A program made the translations under genes and the position numbers. From contig CAJUOI010000025.1 of NCBI GenBank assembly GCA_910588615.1, forward strand, positions 1 to 30,600: DNA of 30,600 nucleotides, given 5' to 3'. Under the pieces are notes generated by a model that ran no database searches, was not told where the DNA came from, and was given only the letters and a program-made list of their open reading frames with translations. Shown piece by piece: positions 5,636 through 12,499 of the stretch. Positions within the stretch are counted from its first letter, which is position 1; every line of letters starts with the position of its first letter. The DNA comes from an uncultured Christensenellaceae bacterium (lineage in GTDB: Bacteria > Bacillota > Clostridia > Christensenellales > Borkfalkiaceae).

Positions 5636-7147
5636 ATGCAAACAGCAGTAATCTATTGTCGCTATTCGTCAGATAGCCAAACCGAGCAAAGTATTGACGG
5701 ACAGTTGCGCGTATGTACGGAGTACGCCAAGAGCCGAGATATACTCATACTCAACACCTACATAGACCGTGCTATGACGGGTACGAACGACAACCGCCCC
5801 GATTTTCAGCGTATGATTAAAGACAGCGCAAAGCGGACTTTCAATATAGTACTTGTTTACAAATTCGATAGGTTTAGCCGTAACAAATACGAAACGGCTA
5901 TGCACAAGAAAACGCTGAAAGACAACGGCGTTAAAGTCGTATCGGCTACCGAGTTTGTACCCGACACGCCCGAAGGCATTATCTTTGAAAGTATGCTCGA
6001 AGGCTATGCGGAATACTATTCAGCCGAACTTTCGCAAAAGATACGGCGCGGCAATAACGAAAGCCGCCGTAAAGGTAATTTGACGGGCGGTAAAATACCT
6101 TACGGCTACAAGAACGAGAACAAGAAAGCCGTTATAATACCCGAAGAAGCCGAGATAGTCCGCTACATTTACGAGCAGTATTCCATAGGCGTATATGTAA
6201 AAGACATAATCGCCAACCTAACCGCAAAGGGTATTTTATACAACGGAAAGCCTTTCGTTAGAAACACGGTATATAAAATCTTAAAGAACGAACGCTATTC
6301 GGGTATATATCACTTTAACGGTGAAGTATTTGATAATATATACCCCCAAATCGTACCGCAAGAAACTTTCGATATAATCCGCAAGAAAGTAAATTGCAAT
6401 AAGTACGGAAAGCGTAGCGACAAAATAACGTATTTGCTTAAAGACAAAATAAAATGCGGCTATTGCGGTAAATCTATTGTAGGCGATAACGGCACATCAC
6501 GGCAAGGCGAAATAAAATACTATTACAAATGCCGTGGGCGTAAACAAAAATTGAACGATTGCCATAAGCAAGCAATACGCAAAGATATACTCGAAAATAT
6601 TGTGCTTGAAAGCGTAATAGAGCAAATACAAAAAGCGAATAACCTTGATTTTATCGTCAACGGTTTAATGCAAGAGCAAGAACGCCAAGCGCAAGCGAAT
6701 ATAGTTTTGAACTTGCTTTTGAAAGAACAACGGCAAACCGAAAACGCCATACAAAACATTATGACCGCAATAGAAAACGGCGGTACGACTAACACGGTTA
6801 TGAAACGTATGCGCGAATTAGAAAACCGTCTTAATGAACTTGAAAAGCAAATAGCCATTGAAAAGAGCAAAACCGCCGTAATGCTCAATAAAGACCAAAT
6901 AAAAGAGTTTTACGCGCAAGCGTTAGCGTTAGAGCCGAAACTCTTAATAAACTACCTTGTAAAGCAAATAACATTGTTTGACGATAGAATTGAAATACAA
7001 TTCAATGCCCCGATAAAAGTAAGTCCCGATAGCGATGAAAGCCGTCGGGGCTTTTCTTTATACTCGAAAACGGTTAAACTTGCCTACAAAGTGCCGCATA
7101 GAGCGAACATAACGAAACTTGAATTTGAAATAGAAATATATATTTAG
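5636..7147 (+). CDS. Large serine recombinase (element A)
   Basis: The 503-residue protein begins with a resolvase-type catalytic domain: AVIYCRYSSDSQ with the likely nucleophile Ser11, Arg9 beside it, and VYKFDRFSRN near residue 82. YSAELSQKIRRG (~residue 135) leads into the recombinase domain, then a zinc ribbon with Cys277, 280, 299 and 309, then a coiled coil (~345-415) of the sort that controls directionality. Length is at the low end of the family (450-600). The ribosome binding site AAGGAG (5621-5626) supports ATG 5636. It would insert and excise an element between short att sites, without extended homology. Its partner in the row is Rep. It is clearly related to the recombinase at 7476-8972 (shared YIDRA.TGTND and YSAELSQK.RRG). 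Confidence 0.93.
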   Translation: MQTAVIYCRYSSDSQTEQSIDGQLRVCTEYAKSRDILILNTYIDRAMTGTNDNRPDFQRMIKDSAKRTFNIVLVYKFDRFSRNKYETAMHKKTLKDNGVKVVSATEFVPDTPEGIIFESMLEGYAEYYSAELSQKIRRGNNESRRKGNLTGGKIPYGYKNENKKAVIIPEEAEIVRYIYEQYSIGVYVKDIIANLTAKGILYNGKPFVRNTVYKILKNERYSGIYHFNGEVFDNIYPQIVPQETFDIIRKKVNCNKYGKRSDKITYLLKDKIKCGYCGKSIVGDNGTSRQGEIKYYYKCRGRKQKLNDCHKQAIRKDILENIVLESVIEQIQKANNLDFIVNGLMQEQERQAQANIVLNLLLKEQRQTENAIQNIMTAIENGGTTNTVMKRMRELENRLNELEKQIAIEKSKTAVMLNKDQIKEFYAQALALEPKLLINYLVKQITLFDDRIEIQFNAPIKVSPDSDESRRGFSLYSKTVKLAYKVPHRANITKLEFEIEIYI

Positions 7148-7178
7148 CCGATAATCAAACGGCTATTTATTCCACGTT

Positions 7179-7316
7179 CCGCTTGACGCGAGCCTCGCAG
7201 GGGCGTGTATATAGGCAAATAAGGGCGAAACGCGCAACCCGACCGATTGACATCAGTCGGGTTTTGGTTTGCCTTTGGCGTTCCAGCCTAACACGCCCCT
7301 TTCTCACGTCAAGCGG
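7179..7316. repeat. 138-bp nested inverted repeat downstream of recombinase A
   Basis: CCGCTTGACG (7179-7188) pairs with CGTCAAGCGG (7307-7316), GGGGCGTGT (7200-7208) with ACACGCCCC (7291-7299), and TAGGC (7212-7216) with GCCTA (7286-7290). At the centre AACCCGAC (7236-7243) and GTCGGGTT (7256-7263) with TTTT form a terminator. It is the right-hand counterpart of the palindromes at 3470 and 5448. Confidence 0.6.
7236..7265 (+). terminator. Terminator after recombinase A
   Basis: An 8-bp stem AACCCGAC/GTCGGGTT with a 12-base loop is followed by TTTT. It lies 89 bases after the recombinase stop, nested in the large inverted repeat. Confidence 0.55.
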
Positions 7317-7441
7317 CTTTCGCGGCATAAACCGCCGTTTGTGCGCGATTGTTAAGATTACCGCCGAACACCCGAAAAGCGTTACAGCGGCTATATAACG
7401 GCGTTACACGGCACTATGCGAAACGAAAAAGGACAAAAGAA

Positions 7442-7484
7442 AAAACCTAACCCGAACCTTATTTTGTGGTTCGTTTTAGGTTTT
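7442..7484 (-). terminator. Terminator of recombinase B
   Basis: AAAACCTAACCCGAACC (7442-7458) and GGTTCGTTTTAGGTTTT (7468-7484) form a 17-bp stem with two mismatches, and the minus strand continues with T residues. The recombinase B stop codon (7476-7478) lies inside the right arm. Confidence 0.7.
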
Positions 7485-8972
7485 AGGTGGTGGGCTTGGA
7501 CAAATTTTATTCGAACGAAAATCATAAAAGTATTTTTGTTCATTTTCGGGATTATTGTCGGACGGTGGCGGATATTCGGAGTAATTGTAAGAGATTTCTA
7601 CTTTATCCTCATACAAGACAACCTTTTTAACGAAGGAGAAAATCAAAAGTTGCGGTCTGTGTTTGATTACTTGGGATAGATAAGATATAACATCTTCCCG
7701 ATTAATTTGGTTGTTGAGCTTACATTGTTCCGCATGAATTTTCAATACAAGATCGTCGCGTTGATTTTCCAAATCCGCCAACCGTTTTTTTGTCGTAGAA
7801 GTGATGATGCCCTGTTCAATGGCAATCATTATGTTATCGATAGATTTATCCAACTGCGCTTTTTCGGATAACAGGAGATTCATGATCGACTGATCGAGAA
7901 CTTTCTTTTTATGGTACGCATCGACGGCATCGGCAATAAACGATATATTGTCGGGCGTGTTCATGATTTTGTGCGTGACGTCAACGATTAGTTTTTCTAT
8001 ATCGTCTTTGCGTACCGCACTTTTTGAACAGTTTGTACATTTCCGTTTACGGTGTACGCATTTATAGTAGTATTTGATTGTACCGTTTTGAGAAGTTCCG
8101 CTCTCTCCGTCCATTTTGTGTCCGCACAATCCGCAATAGAGTTTGTTTTTCAAAAGAAAGGGGATGGCAGCGTTTGATCCGCCCTTTTTAATCGTAAAAA
8201 GCTGTTGTACTTTATCGAATAGTTCTTTGGGAATGAGTGGGGGATATTTGTTGGTAACGATTTCTCCGCCGGATTGAGAAATGCCTATATAATTTGATAG
8301 CCGTAGAATTTTATATACGGTAGAGCGACCGAAAGGTTTCCCTCGATAATAAATTCCCCGTTCGGTGAGTTCGTCGATAATGCCGGGCACGTCGTTTCCC
8401 GAAGCATAGGATTGATACATAAATCGAACGGCTTCGGCAGTTTCTTCGTCAATCTCTATTTTCTTATTTACAACTTTATATCCGTAAGATAGAAAGCCGC
8501 CCGTGAATAATCCTTTGCGGCGGTTTTCGGCAAGCCCGCGGCGTACCTTTTGCGAAAGCTCTGCGGAATAATATTCTGAAAGTCCGATCATGACGTTTTC
8601 CAGAATAATGCCGTCAAGATTTTGAGAGCCGTCGATGTTGGTTGAAGTCCGCTGTGTTGCCGAAATGAGGATTTTACCGTTTTTCTTTAAGCGTTGTTTA
8701 TTGATTGCCACCTCGATGGAATTTCTTCCGAATCGGTCAAGTGCATAAACGAGGACTATTTCCCATGGTTGAGAGCGGTCGCTGTCGGCGAGCATTTTTT
8801 GAAATGCTTCGCGTTTATCGTTGGTACCTGTTGTTGCCCGATCAATGTAGGTGTTTAAGATGACAAGCCCGTTTCGTTCCGCGAATTTCGTACATTCATG
8901 AATTTGTCCTTCGATTGATTGTTCGGTTTGTTTCTCGCACGAATAGCGAGCATAGATTACGGCAGATTTCAT
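7476..8972 (-). CDS. Large serine recombinase (element B)
   Basis: The 498-residue protein (start at 8972, chosen because GAGGAA lies at 8978-8984 on the minus strand; the frame continues upstream to 9119 but that stretch has no start support) begins MKSAVIYARYS with Ser11 as nucleophile. It has the LDRFGRN helix, YSAELSQKVRRG, a recombinase domain, a zinc ribbon (CGLCGHK ... YYYKC ... CTNC) and a coiled coil near residues 345-420. It shares many motifs with recombinase A across its length but codes for them differently, so it is a homolog of the same subfamily, not a recent copy. It is convergent with recombinase A (tail-to-tail) and divergent from the small-gene/Ku/LigD operon. It probably mobilises DNA that includes its own gene; the exact element limits are not known. 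Confidence 0.93.
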   Translation of the reverse strand: MKSAVIYARYSCEKQTEQSIEGQIHECTKFAERNGLVILNTYIDRATTGTNDKREAFQKMLADSDRSQPWEIVLVYALDRFGRNSIEVAINKQRLKKNGKILISATQRTSTNIDGSQNLDGIILENVMIGLSEYYSAELSQKVRRGLAENRRKGLFTGGFLSYGYKVVNKKIEIDEETAEAVRFMYQSYASGNDVPGIIDELTERGIYYRGKPFGRSTVYKILRLSNYIGISQSGGEIVTNKYPPLIPKELFDKVQQLFTIKKGGSNAAIPFLLKNKLYCGLCGHKMDGESGTSQNGTIKYYYKCVHRKRKCTNCSKSAVRKDDIEKLIVDVTHKIMNTPDNISFIADAVDAYHKKKVLDQSIMNLLLSEKAQLDKSIDNIMIAIEQGIITSTTKKRLADLENQRDDLVLKIHAEQCKLNNQINREDVISYLSQVIKHRPQLLIFSFVKKVVLYEDKVEISYNYSEYPPPSDNNPENEQKYFYDFRSNKICPSPPPKT

Positions 8973-9388
8973 CTTGATTTCCTCAATAACTCCTTTTAAT
9001 GTTTTTCCGTTATAGTGAATAATCGTTGCGTAGATTTGTTTACCAACGATAAAAAAACGTGAAAACATACGACCAACACCAAACGGATAATTTGTTTCCC
9101 TTAATCGGAAAACAAACAAAAAACATCAAAAAAAGACGAGCCGTCAAGGGAAATGCAAAAAAATTGCATGACGGTTGCCATGCTGAAAGTGTTGCAATAT
9201 TTTTGCAGAGCCCTTGCCGTATTCGAGTTCATAATTCTATTTGTCTACGGCGCGGGATTTTTTTGATACCATAAAAAAACCGCCTAATTTGATAGGCAGT
9301 TTCCTTTTAGTTTCCATTTAGTCCCCTTTTGGTTCCCCGCTAAAAGAAAAACCTCTTGATATAATAGGGAACAGGAGGAAAAACGACC
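8973..9388. other. Divergent control region between recombinase B and the NHEJ operon
   Basis: The stretch contains TGCAAAAAAATTGCA (9154-9168) and the near-inverse TGCAATATTTTTGCA (9193-9207), a hairpin (9279-9300), four pyrimidine-rich blocks spaced 10-11 bp (9301-9337), and a TATAAT-like -10 (9360-9365) before the small gene. Integrase att sites of this family are often just upstream of the recombinase, so an att site may lie here. Confidence 0.4.
9279..9300. terminator. Bidirectional hairpin
   Basis: CGCCTA/TAGGC-type stem: A-C-x-GCCTA (9279-9286) pairs with TAGGC-x-GT (9293-9300) with one mismatch. It has an A7 run before it and TTTCCTTTT after it, so it could end transcripts in either direction or insulate the operon from readthrough. 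Confidence 0.45.
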
Positions 9389-9544
9389 ATGAAAAAAGAA
9401 GAAAAGGAATTAGAAGTAATCGTACACGGGAAAATTGATTTGCGCAAAGTTCCCAAAGAAATTTTCGATGCCTTTATCGCGGCGTTGGAGGAAGATATAT
9501 GCAATGTGGCAGAAAAAGAAAGAAATAATGATAATATAAGTTAA
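9389..9544 (+). CDS. 51-residue protein of a recombinase-linked family
   Basis: The protein is MKKEEKELEVIVHGKIDL... with a predicted helix (PKEIFDAFIAALEEDICNVAE). A strong ribosome binding site AGGAGGAA (9373-9380) precedes ATG 9389. It aligns gap-free with the 45-residue protein at 4133-4270 (common ELEVI, Gly, Leu, and charged helix pattern). It ends 21 bases before Ku, so it is probably the first gene of a Ku-LigD operon. Ku itself has no clear ribosome binding site, which suggests translational coupling to this gene. Function unknown; a DNA-binding or recombination accessory role is only a guess. Confidence 0.7.
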   Translation: MKKEEKELEVIVHGKIDLRKVPKEIFDAFIAALEEDICNVAEKERNNDNIS

Positions 9545-9565
9545 GAATAAGCCCATACTGTTATC

Positions 9566-10372
9566 ATGGCATACAGTTATAAAGGCAGTATCAGTTTCGG
9601 GTTGGTGTACATTCCTGTTACGTTGCACAACAGTATCAAGCAGAACGACATCGGATTTAACATGATCGACAAGAAAACAAAATCGCGCGTGCGGTATAAA
9701 AAGACGTGCGAGGAATGCGACGGCAGAGAGGTCAAGCAAGAGGATATCGTAAAGGGCTTTGAGTACGAGGACGGCAAATATGTCATCTTTGAGGAAAAGG
9801 ACTTCGAGAAAATTAAGACAAAGAAAGATAAAAATATCACGATAGAGCAGTTCGTCGAGGTTGCCGAGGTCGATCCGATATATTACGACAAGCCCTATTA
9901 CGTTGTTCCAACGGGCGCGGAAAAGGCGTATGCGGTATTGCTTGCCGCTATGGAACAGTCGGGCAAAGCGGCGATCGCAAAGACGGTGTTAGGAACAAAG
10001 GAAACGCTCGTGATGATCCGCGCGAAGGACGGGCAGATGCATTTGAATACGTTGTTCTTTGCGGACGAAGTGGTGAGCAATCCCGCAAAGGCAGTAAACG
10101 AAAAGGGGAACGCCGCAGAACTGAAAATGGCGCGGACGATCATCGGAAGCATGACGGGCAAATTCGAGCCGGAACAGTATAAAGACGAATACCGAGAAAA
10201 GCTGCAGGAGGCAATCGAAAAGAAGATTGCGGGCAAGGAAATCACCGCGCCCAAGGAAAAGGAAATCACGGTATCCAACCTTATGGAAGCGCTCACGAAG
10301 TCGCTTGAAATGGCGAAGAAGCCGAAAACGCCCGTCAAGCGCGCGCCCAAAAGTAAGAAGAAGGAAGCATGA
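9566..10372 (+). CDS. ku: Ku, DNA end-binding protein of bacterial NHEJ
   Basis: The 268-residue protein opens with the Ku signature MAYSYKGSISFGLVYIPV and keeps the family order (YKKTCEECDGREVKQEDIVKGFEYEDGKYV near residues 40-70, the DPIYYDKPYYVVPTGAEKAYAVL region, then a Lys-rich tail). It would form a ring-shaped homodimer that loads on double-strand ends and recruits LigD. The length is close to that of other bacterial Ku proteins. The start ATG 9566 fits the family start although no clear ribosome binding site is seen. The stop overlaps the ligase start by 4 bases (ATGA at 10369-10372), so both are co-translated. The basic tail KTPVKRAPKSKKKEA is a typical DNA-binding extension. Confidence 0.93.
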   Translation: MAYSYKGSISFGLVYIPVTLHNSIKQNDIGFNMIDKKTKSRVRYKKTCEECDGREVKQEDIVKGFEYEDGKYVIFEEKDFEKIKTKKDKNITIEQFVEVAEVDPIYYDKPYYVVPTGAEKAYAVLLAAMEQSGKAAIAKTVLGTKETLVMIRAKDGQMHLNTLFFADEVVSNPAKAVNEKGNAAELKMARTIIGSMTGKFEPEQYKDEYREKLQEAIEKKIAGKEITAPKEKEITVSNLMEALTKSLEMAKKPKTPVKRAPKSKKKEA

Positions 10373-11283
10373 GCGATTTATTTCACGATAAGAATATTTC
10401 ACCTATGCTCTTGAACGAGGTAAAAGAGCCGTTCGACGATAAAGACTATATTTACGAATTAAAGTTAGACGGTATTCGTTGTATCGCTTATCTCGGCAAG
10501 GACGTAGTGTTGCAAAACAAACGCTTTAAGGACGTAACGGCGATCTATCCCGAATTATCCGATATGTCTAAATGCTTGAAAAAGAATACCGTGTTAGACG
10601 GAGAGCTTGTCTTGTTATCGAACGGCAAGCCCGATTTTTATGCGCTTCAAAAGCGGAGTCTGATGGGCGATAAATTTAGGATACAGCTCGCGGCAAAGAA
10701 GCAGTCCGTGCAATTCGCGGCATACGATATTCTCTATTACAACGGCAAAGATTTGACGGACAAGCCGCTCATGGAACGCAAGGCAATTTTACAAGAGAAA
10801 GTTACCGAAGGAAACGGATTAAGTATATCGCGCTATATCGAAGAAAAGGGGATCGCGTTTTTTAATCTTGCAAAAGAGCAGGAATTGGAGGGAATCGTCG
10901 CAAAGAAGAAGGACGGACTGTATCATATCGGAAAGCGCACGAGCGATTGGATAAAAATAAAAGTGATGCAGGATGCGGATTTGCTTGTTTGCGGCTATCA
11001 GCCCGACGAGGACGGTATGCCGAAAGATTTGATTCTCGGTTACTATGACGAAAACGGTAATTTGCAATGCCGCGGAAAAGTGTATCTCGGCGTGAGCAAG
11101 GAGGAACAGGCAATTATCTTAAAAAACGCAAAAAAGAACACGGTCAAACGACCGTGGTTCGAGAAATATAAAAATGCTGTCTGGTTGAAACCCGAACTAA
11201 TCGGCACGGCGCACTATATGCACGAAACGGAGAGCGGCGGAATGCGCCAACCTGTTTGGAAAGGTTTGCGGGACGATAAATAA
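10369..11283 (+). CDS. ligD: ATP-dependent DNA ligase (LigD-type, ligase domain only)
   Basis: The 304-residue protein carries the nucleotidyltransferase motifs of ATP-dependent ligases: motif I ELKLDGIR with Lys32 as the adenylated residue, FAAYDILYYNGKDL, EGIVAKKKDGLY, and DWIKIKV. A C-terminal OB-type region follows (to residue ~300). The polymerase and phosphoesterase domains found in full LigD of mycobacteria or pseudomonads are absent, so this is a stand-alone ligase of the LigD class. It would seal ends held by the overlapping-gene partner Ku. A hairpin at 11365-11394 ends the operon. Because primase/polymerase functions are missing in the window, fill-in would need another enzyme or blunt/compatible ends. 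Confidence 0.92.
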   Translation: MSDLFHDKNISPMLLNEVKEPFDDKDYIYELKLDGIRCIAYLGKDVVLQNKRFKDVTAIYPELSDMSKCLKKNTVLDGELVLLSNGKPDFYALQKRSLMGDKFRIQLAAKKQSVQFAAYDILYYNGKDLTDKPLMERKAILQEKVTEGNGLSISRYIEEKGIAFFNLAKEQELEGIVAKKKDGLYHIGKRTSDWIKIKVMQDADLLVCGYQPDEDGMPKDLILGYYDENGNLQCRGKVYLGVSKEEQAIILKNAKKNTVKRPWFEKYKNAVWLKPELIGTAHYMHETESGGMRQPVWKGLRDDK

Positions 11284-11364
11284 TGGTTTACGCAATTTTA
11301 TGATTGACACAAAGCTAATTTTGAGGTTTCATAAAGAAATTTTATCGAGAGATGCATGAAATAG

Positions 11365-11394
11365 GAATGCCGCCTTTATTCGAGGACGGCATTC
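11365..11394 (+). terminator. Terminator of the Ku-LigD operon
   Basis: GAATGCCG (11365-11372) pairs with CGGCATTC (11387-11394), with CCT/AGG extending it, and TTTAG follows. It lies 82 bases after the ligase stop. The 70 bases between contain nothing else. Confidence 0.6.
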
Positions 11395-11457
11395 TTTAGT
11401 GCTTTATAAAAAAGTAGTGGACTATTTGTCGAGACTTTCGATCCTTTATCGGCAGAA

Positions 11458-11479
11458 AACGAACTTGCGGAAGTTCGTT
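11458..11479 (-). terminator. Terminator of the AraC-type gene
   Basis: AACGAACTT (11458-11466) and AAGTTCGTT (11471-11479) form a perfect 9-bp stem with a GCGG loop. On the minus strand TTTTC follows. It lies 8 bases after the regulator's stop codon. Confidence 0.6.
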
Positions 11480-11487
11480 ATAAAATA

Positions 11488-12288
11488 TCAACGAGTTTTT
11501 CCGAAATTTTTGCGGTAGGCGCGGTAGAAGCTCGAAGCGCTGTTGAAGCCGCAGGAGAGCGCAAGCTTAAGAATGGGCGTATCGCGGTAAGCGGGGTCGG
11601 CGTTCATTTCGAGAACCTTTTCGACGCGGACGCTGTTGATAAAATTGCGGATATCCATTTTCACGTATTTACCGAACATATGACCGAGCGAACGCGGCGC
11701 ATAGCCGAACTGTTCGGCAAGGCTTGTAAGGGACAGATCCTCGGTGTAATGATCGTAAATGTATTGAATAATTTCCGAAAAAATAAATCTTTTCGAGCCT
11801 TTTTTTGCAACCTCTGTTCCGTACGCTCCCACGATATGGTGAATCAAGAGATTTGAATAGCTCATGCTTTCGAAGGCGTCAAAGTCGTCATACTGTACCG
11901 CAATTCTATCAATCATCTCCAAAACAGGCTTGTTCGCGTCTTTATCGAATAAAAATTCGGGGAGGATTCGTTCGGGATACAGCGAGTTGAATAGTTGCAG
12001 ATAGTTAGATCCTATCAATAAGAAAGAAACGATAGTTCCCTCGCTATTTTTATAAGAATGAATCTGCATGCTGTTAATGACGACGGCTTGTCCTTCGGTT
12101 AAATCGTATTCGCGTTCGTTGATTGTGACGTGCGATCTGCCTTTTACGACGCAGTATACTTCGATGTTGCGGTGAAGATGGTCTTTGTAGCCGATGGATT
12201 CGTATTTTTCGGCGTGGAAATATGAAGGAAAATCGCGGTTGGTTTCTTGTAAACTGCGCATCCAATTGCTTGAAACGTTGGTTCCCAT
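11488..12288 (-). CDS. AraC-family transcription regulator of the glycan locus
   Basis: The 266-residue protein has an N-terminal cupin-like sensor half (residues ~30-110; HLHRNIEVYCVVKGRSHVTINEREYDLTEGQAVVINSMQIHS) and a C-terminal double helix-turn-helix DNA-binding half (residues ~168-266; LTSLAEQFGYAPRSLGHMFGKYV and ILKLALSCGFNSASSFYRAYRKNFG). In such regulators a sugar in the sensor pocket usually turns on the adjacent operon. It is divergent from the carbohydrate operon and shares its control region. The ATG at 12288 sits 6 bases after a -10, so the mRNA looks leaderless; the second Met (codon 10) also lacks a ribosome binding site. Sugar specificity unknown. Confidence 0.9.
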   Translation of the reverse strand: MGTNVSSNWMRSLQETNRDFPSYFHAEKYESIGYKDHLHRNIEVYCVVKGRSHVTINEREYDLTEGQAVVINSMQIHSYKNSEGTIVSFLLIGSNYLQLFNSLYPERILPEFLFDKDANKPVLEMIDRIAVQYDDFDAFESMSYSNLLIHHIVGAYGTEVAKKGSKRFIFSEIIQYIYDHYTEDLSLTSLAEQFGYAPRSLGHMFGKYVKMDIRNFINSVRVEKVLEMNADPAYRDTPILKLALSCGFNSASSFYRAYRKNFGKTR

Positions 12289-12294
12289 AACTCT

Positions 12295-12322
12295 ATTATA
12301 AGATTTTTGCGTATAAAGTCAA
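12295..12322 (-). promoter_or_regulatory. Near-consensus promoter of the AraC-type gene
   Basis: TTGACT (plus positions 12317-12322), a 16-base spacer and TATAAT (12295-12300) face the gene. The start codon is at 12286-12288. Transcription would begin about 7 bases after the -10, that is, at or just after the start codon, so a leaderless message is predicted. Confidence 0.7.
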
Positions 12323-12374
12323 TTATGTGCAGCGGATTTTTATAAATTTCAGTACGCTTTTGACACAAAATCAT

Positions 12375-12419
12375 GCCTTTTTGCGTCGAAAAAGGCAATC
12401 ATAAGTGATAAAATATAAT
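12375..12419 (+). promoter_or_regulatory. Activator-type promoter of the glycan operon
   Basis: TATAAT at 12414-12419 has no -35 match 17 bases upstream. Instead, GCCTTTTT (12375-12382) and AAAAAGGC (12389-12396), an 8-bp inverted repeat with a 6-base centre, occupies the -35 position. That placement fits an activator-dependent promoter, plausibly driven by the divergent AraC-type protein; AraC sites are more often direct repeats, so another regulator is possible. Confidence 0.5.
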
Positions 12420-12446
12420 TGCGAACAAAAAATGTGGTTTTTTTCG

Positions 12447-12492
12447 TGAAGGGGTACCCCTTCATTTCTGTTACGTGATATCGTAACAGAAA
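12447..12492 (+). repeat. Two adjacent palindromes in the operon leader
   Basis: The 18-bp stretch at 12447-12464 (TGAAGGGGT and its mirror complement ACCCCTTCA) is a perfect palindrome. Immediately after, TTTCTGTTACG (12465-12475) pairs with CGTAACAGAAA (12482-12492). They are abutting and sit 28 bases downstream of the -10, so they lie in the leader RNA or act as operators. Confidence 0.6.
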
Positions 12493-12499
12493 AACAATT

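Larger units (their letters stand above)
7148..7475. other. Gene-free stretch between the two recombinases
   Basis: Besides the nested inverted repeat and the two terminators it contains GCGTTACA twice (about 7380 and 7404). The one long open frame here (7416-7679) is antisense to recombinase B and has no ribosome binding site. Nothing else is seen. Confidence 0.5.

Noticed and set aside
7416..7679. An 87-codon plus-strand frame rich in Phe and Ile
   Set aside because: It crosses the recombinase B terminator and its 3' coding end in antisense; the hydrophobic run is produced by AT-rich complement.
11300..11330. TTGACA followed by a weak -10 after the ligase gene
   Set aside because: The -10 match is poor, no gene follows on that strand and a terminator lies 60 bases on.
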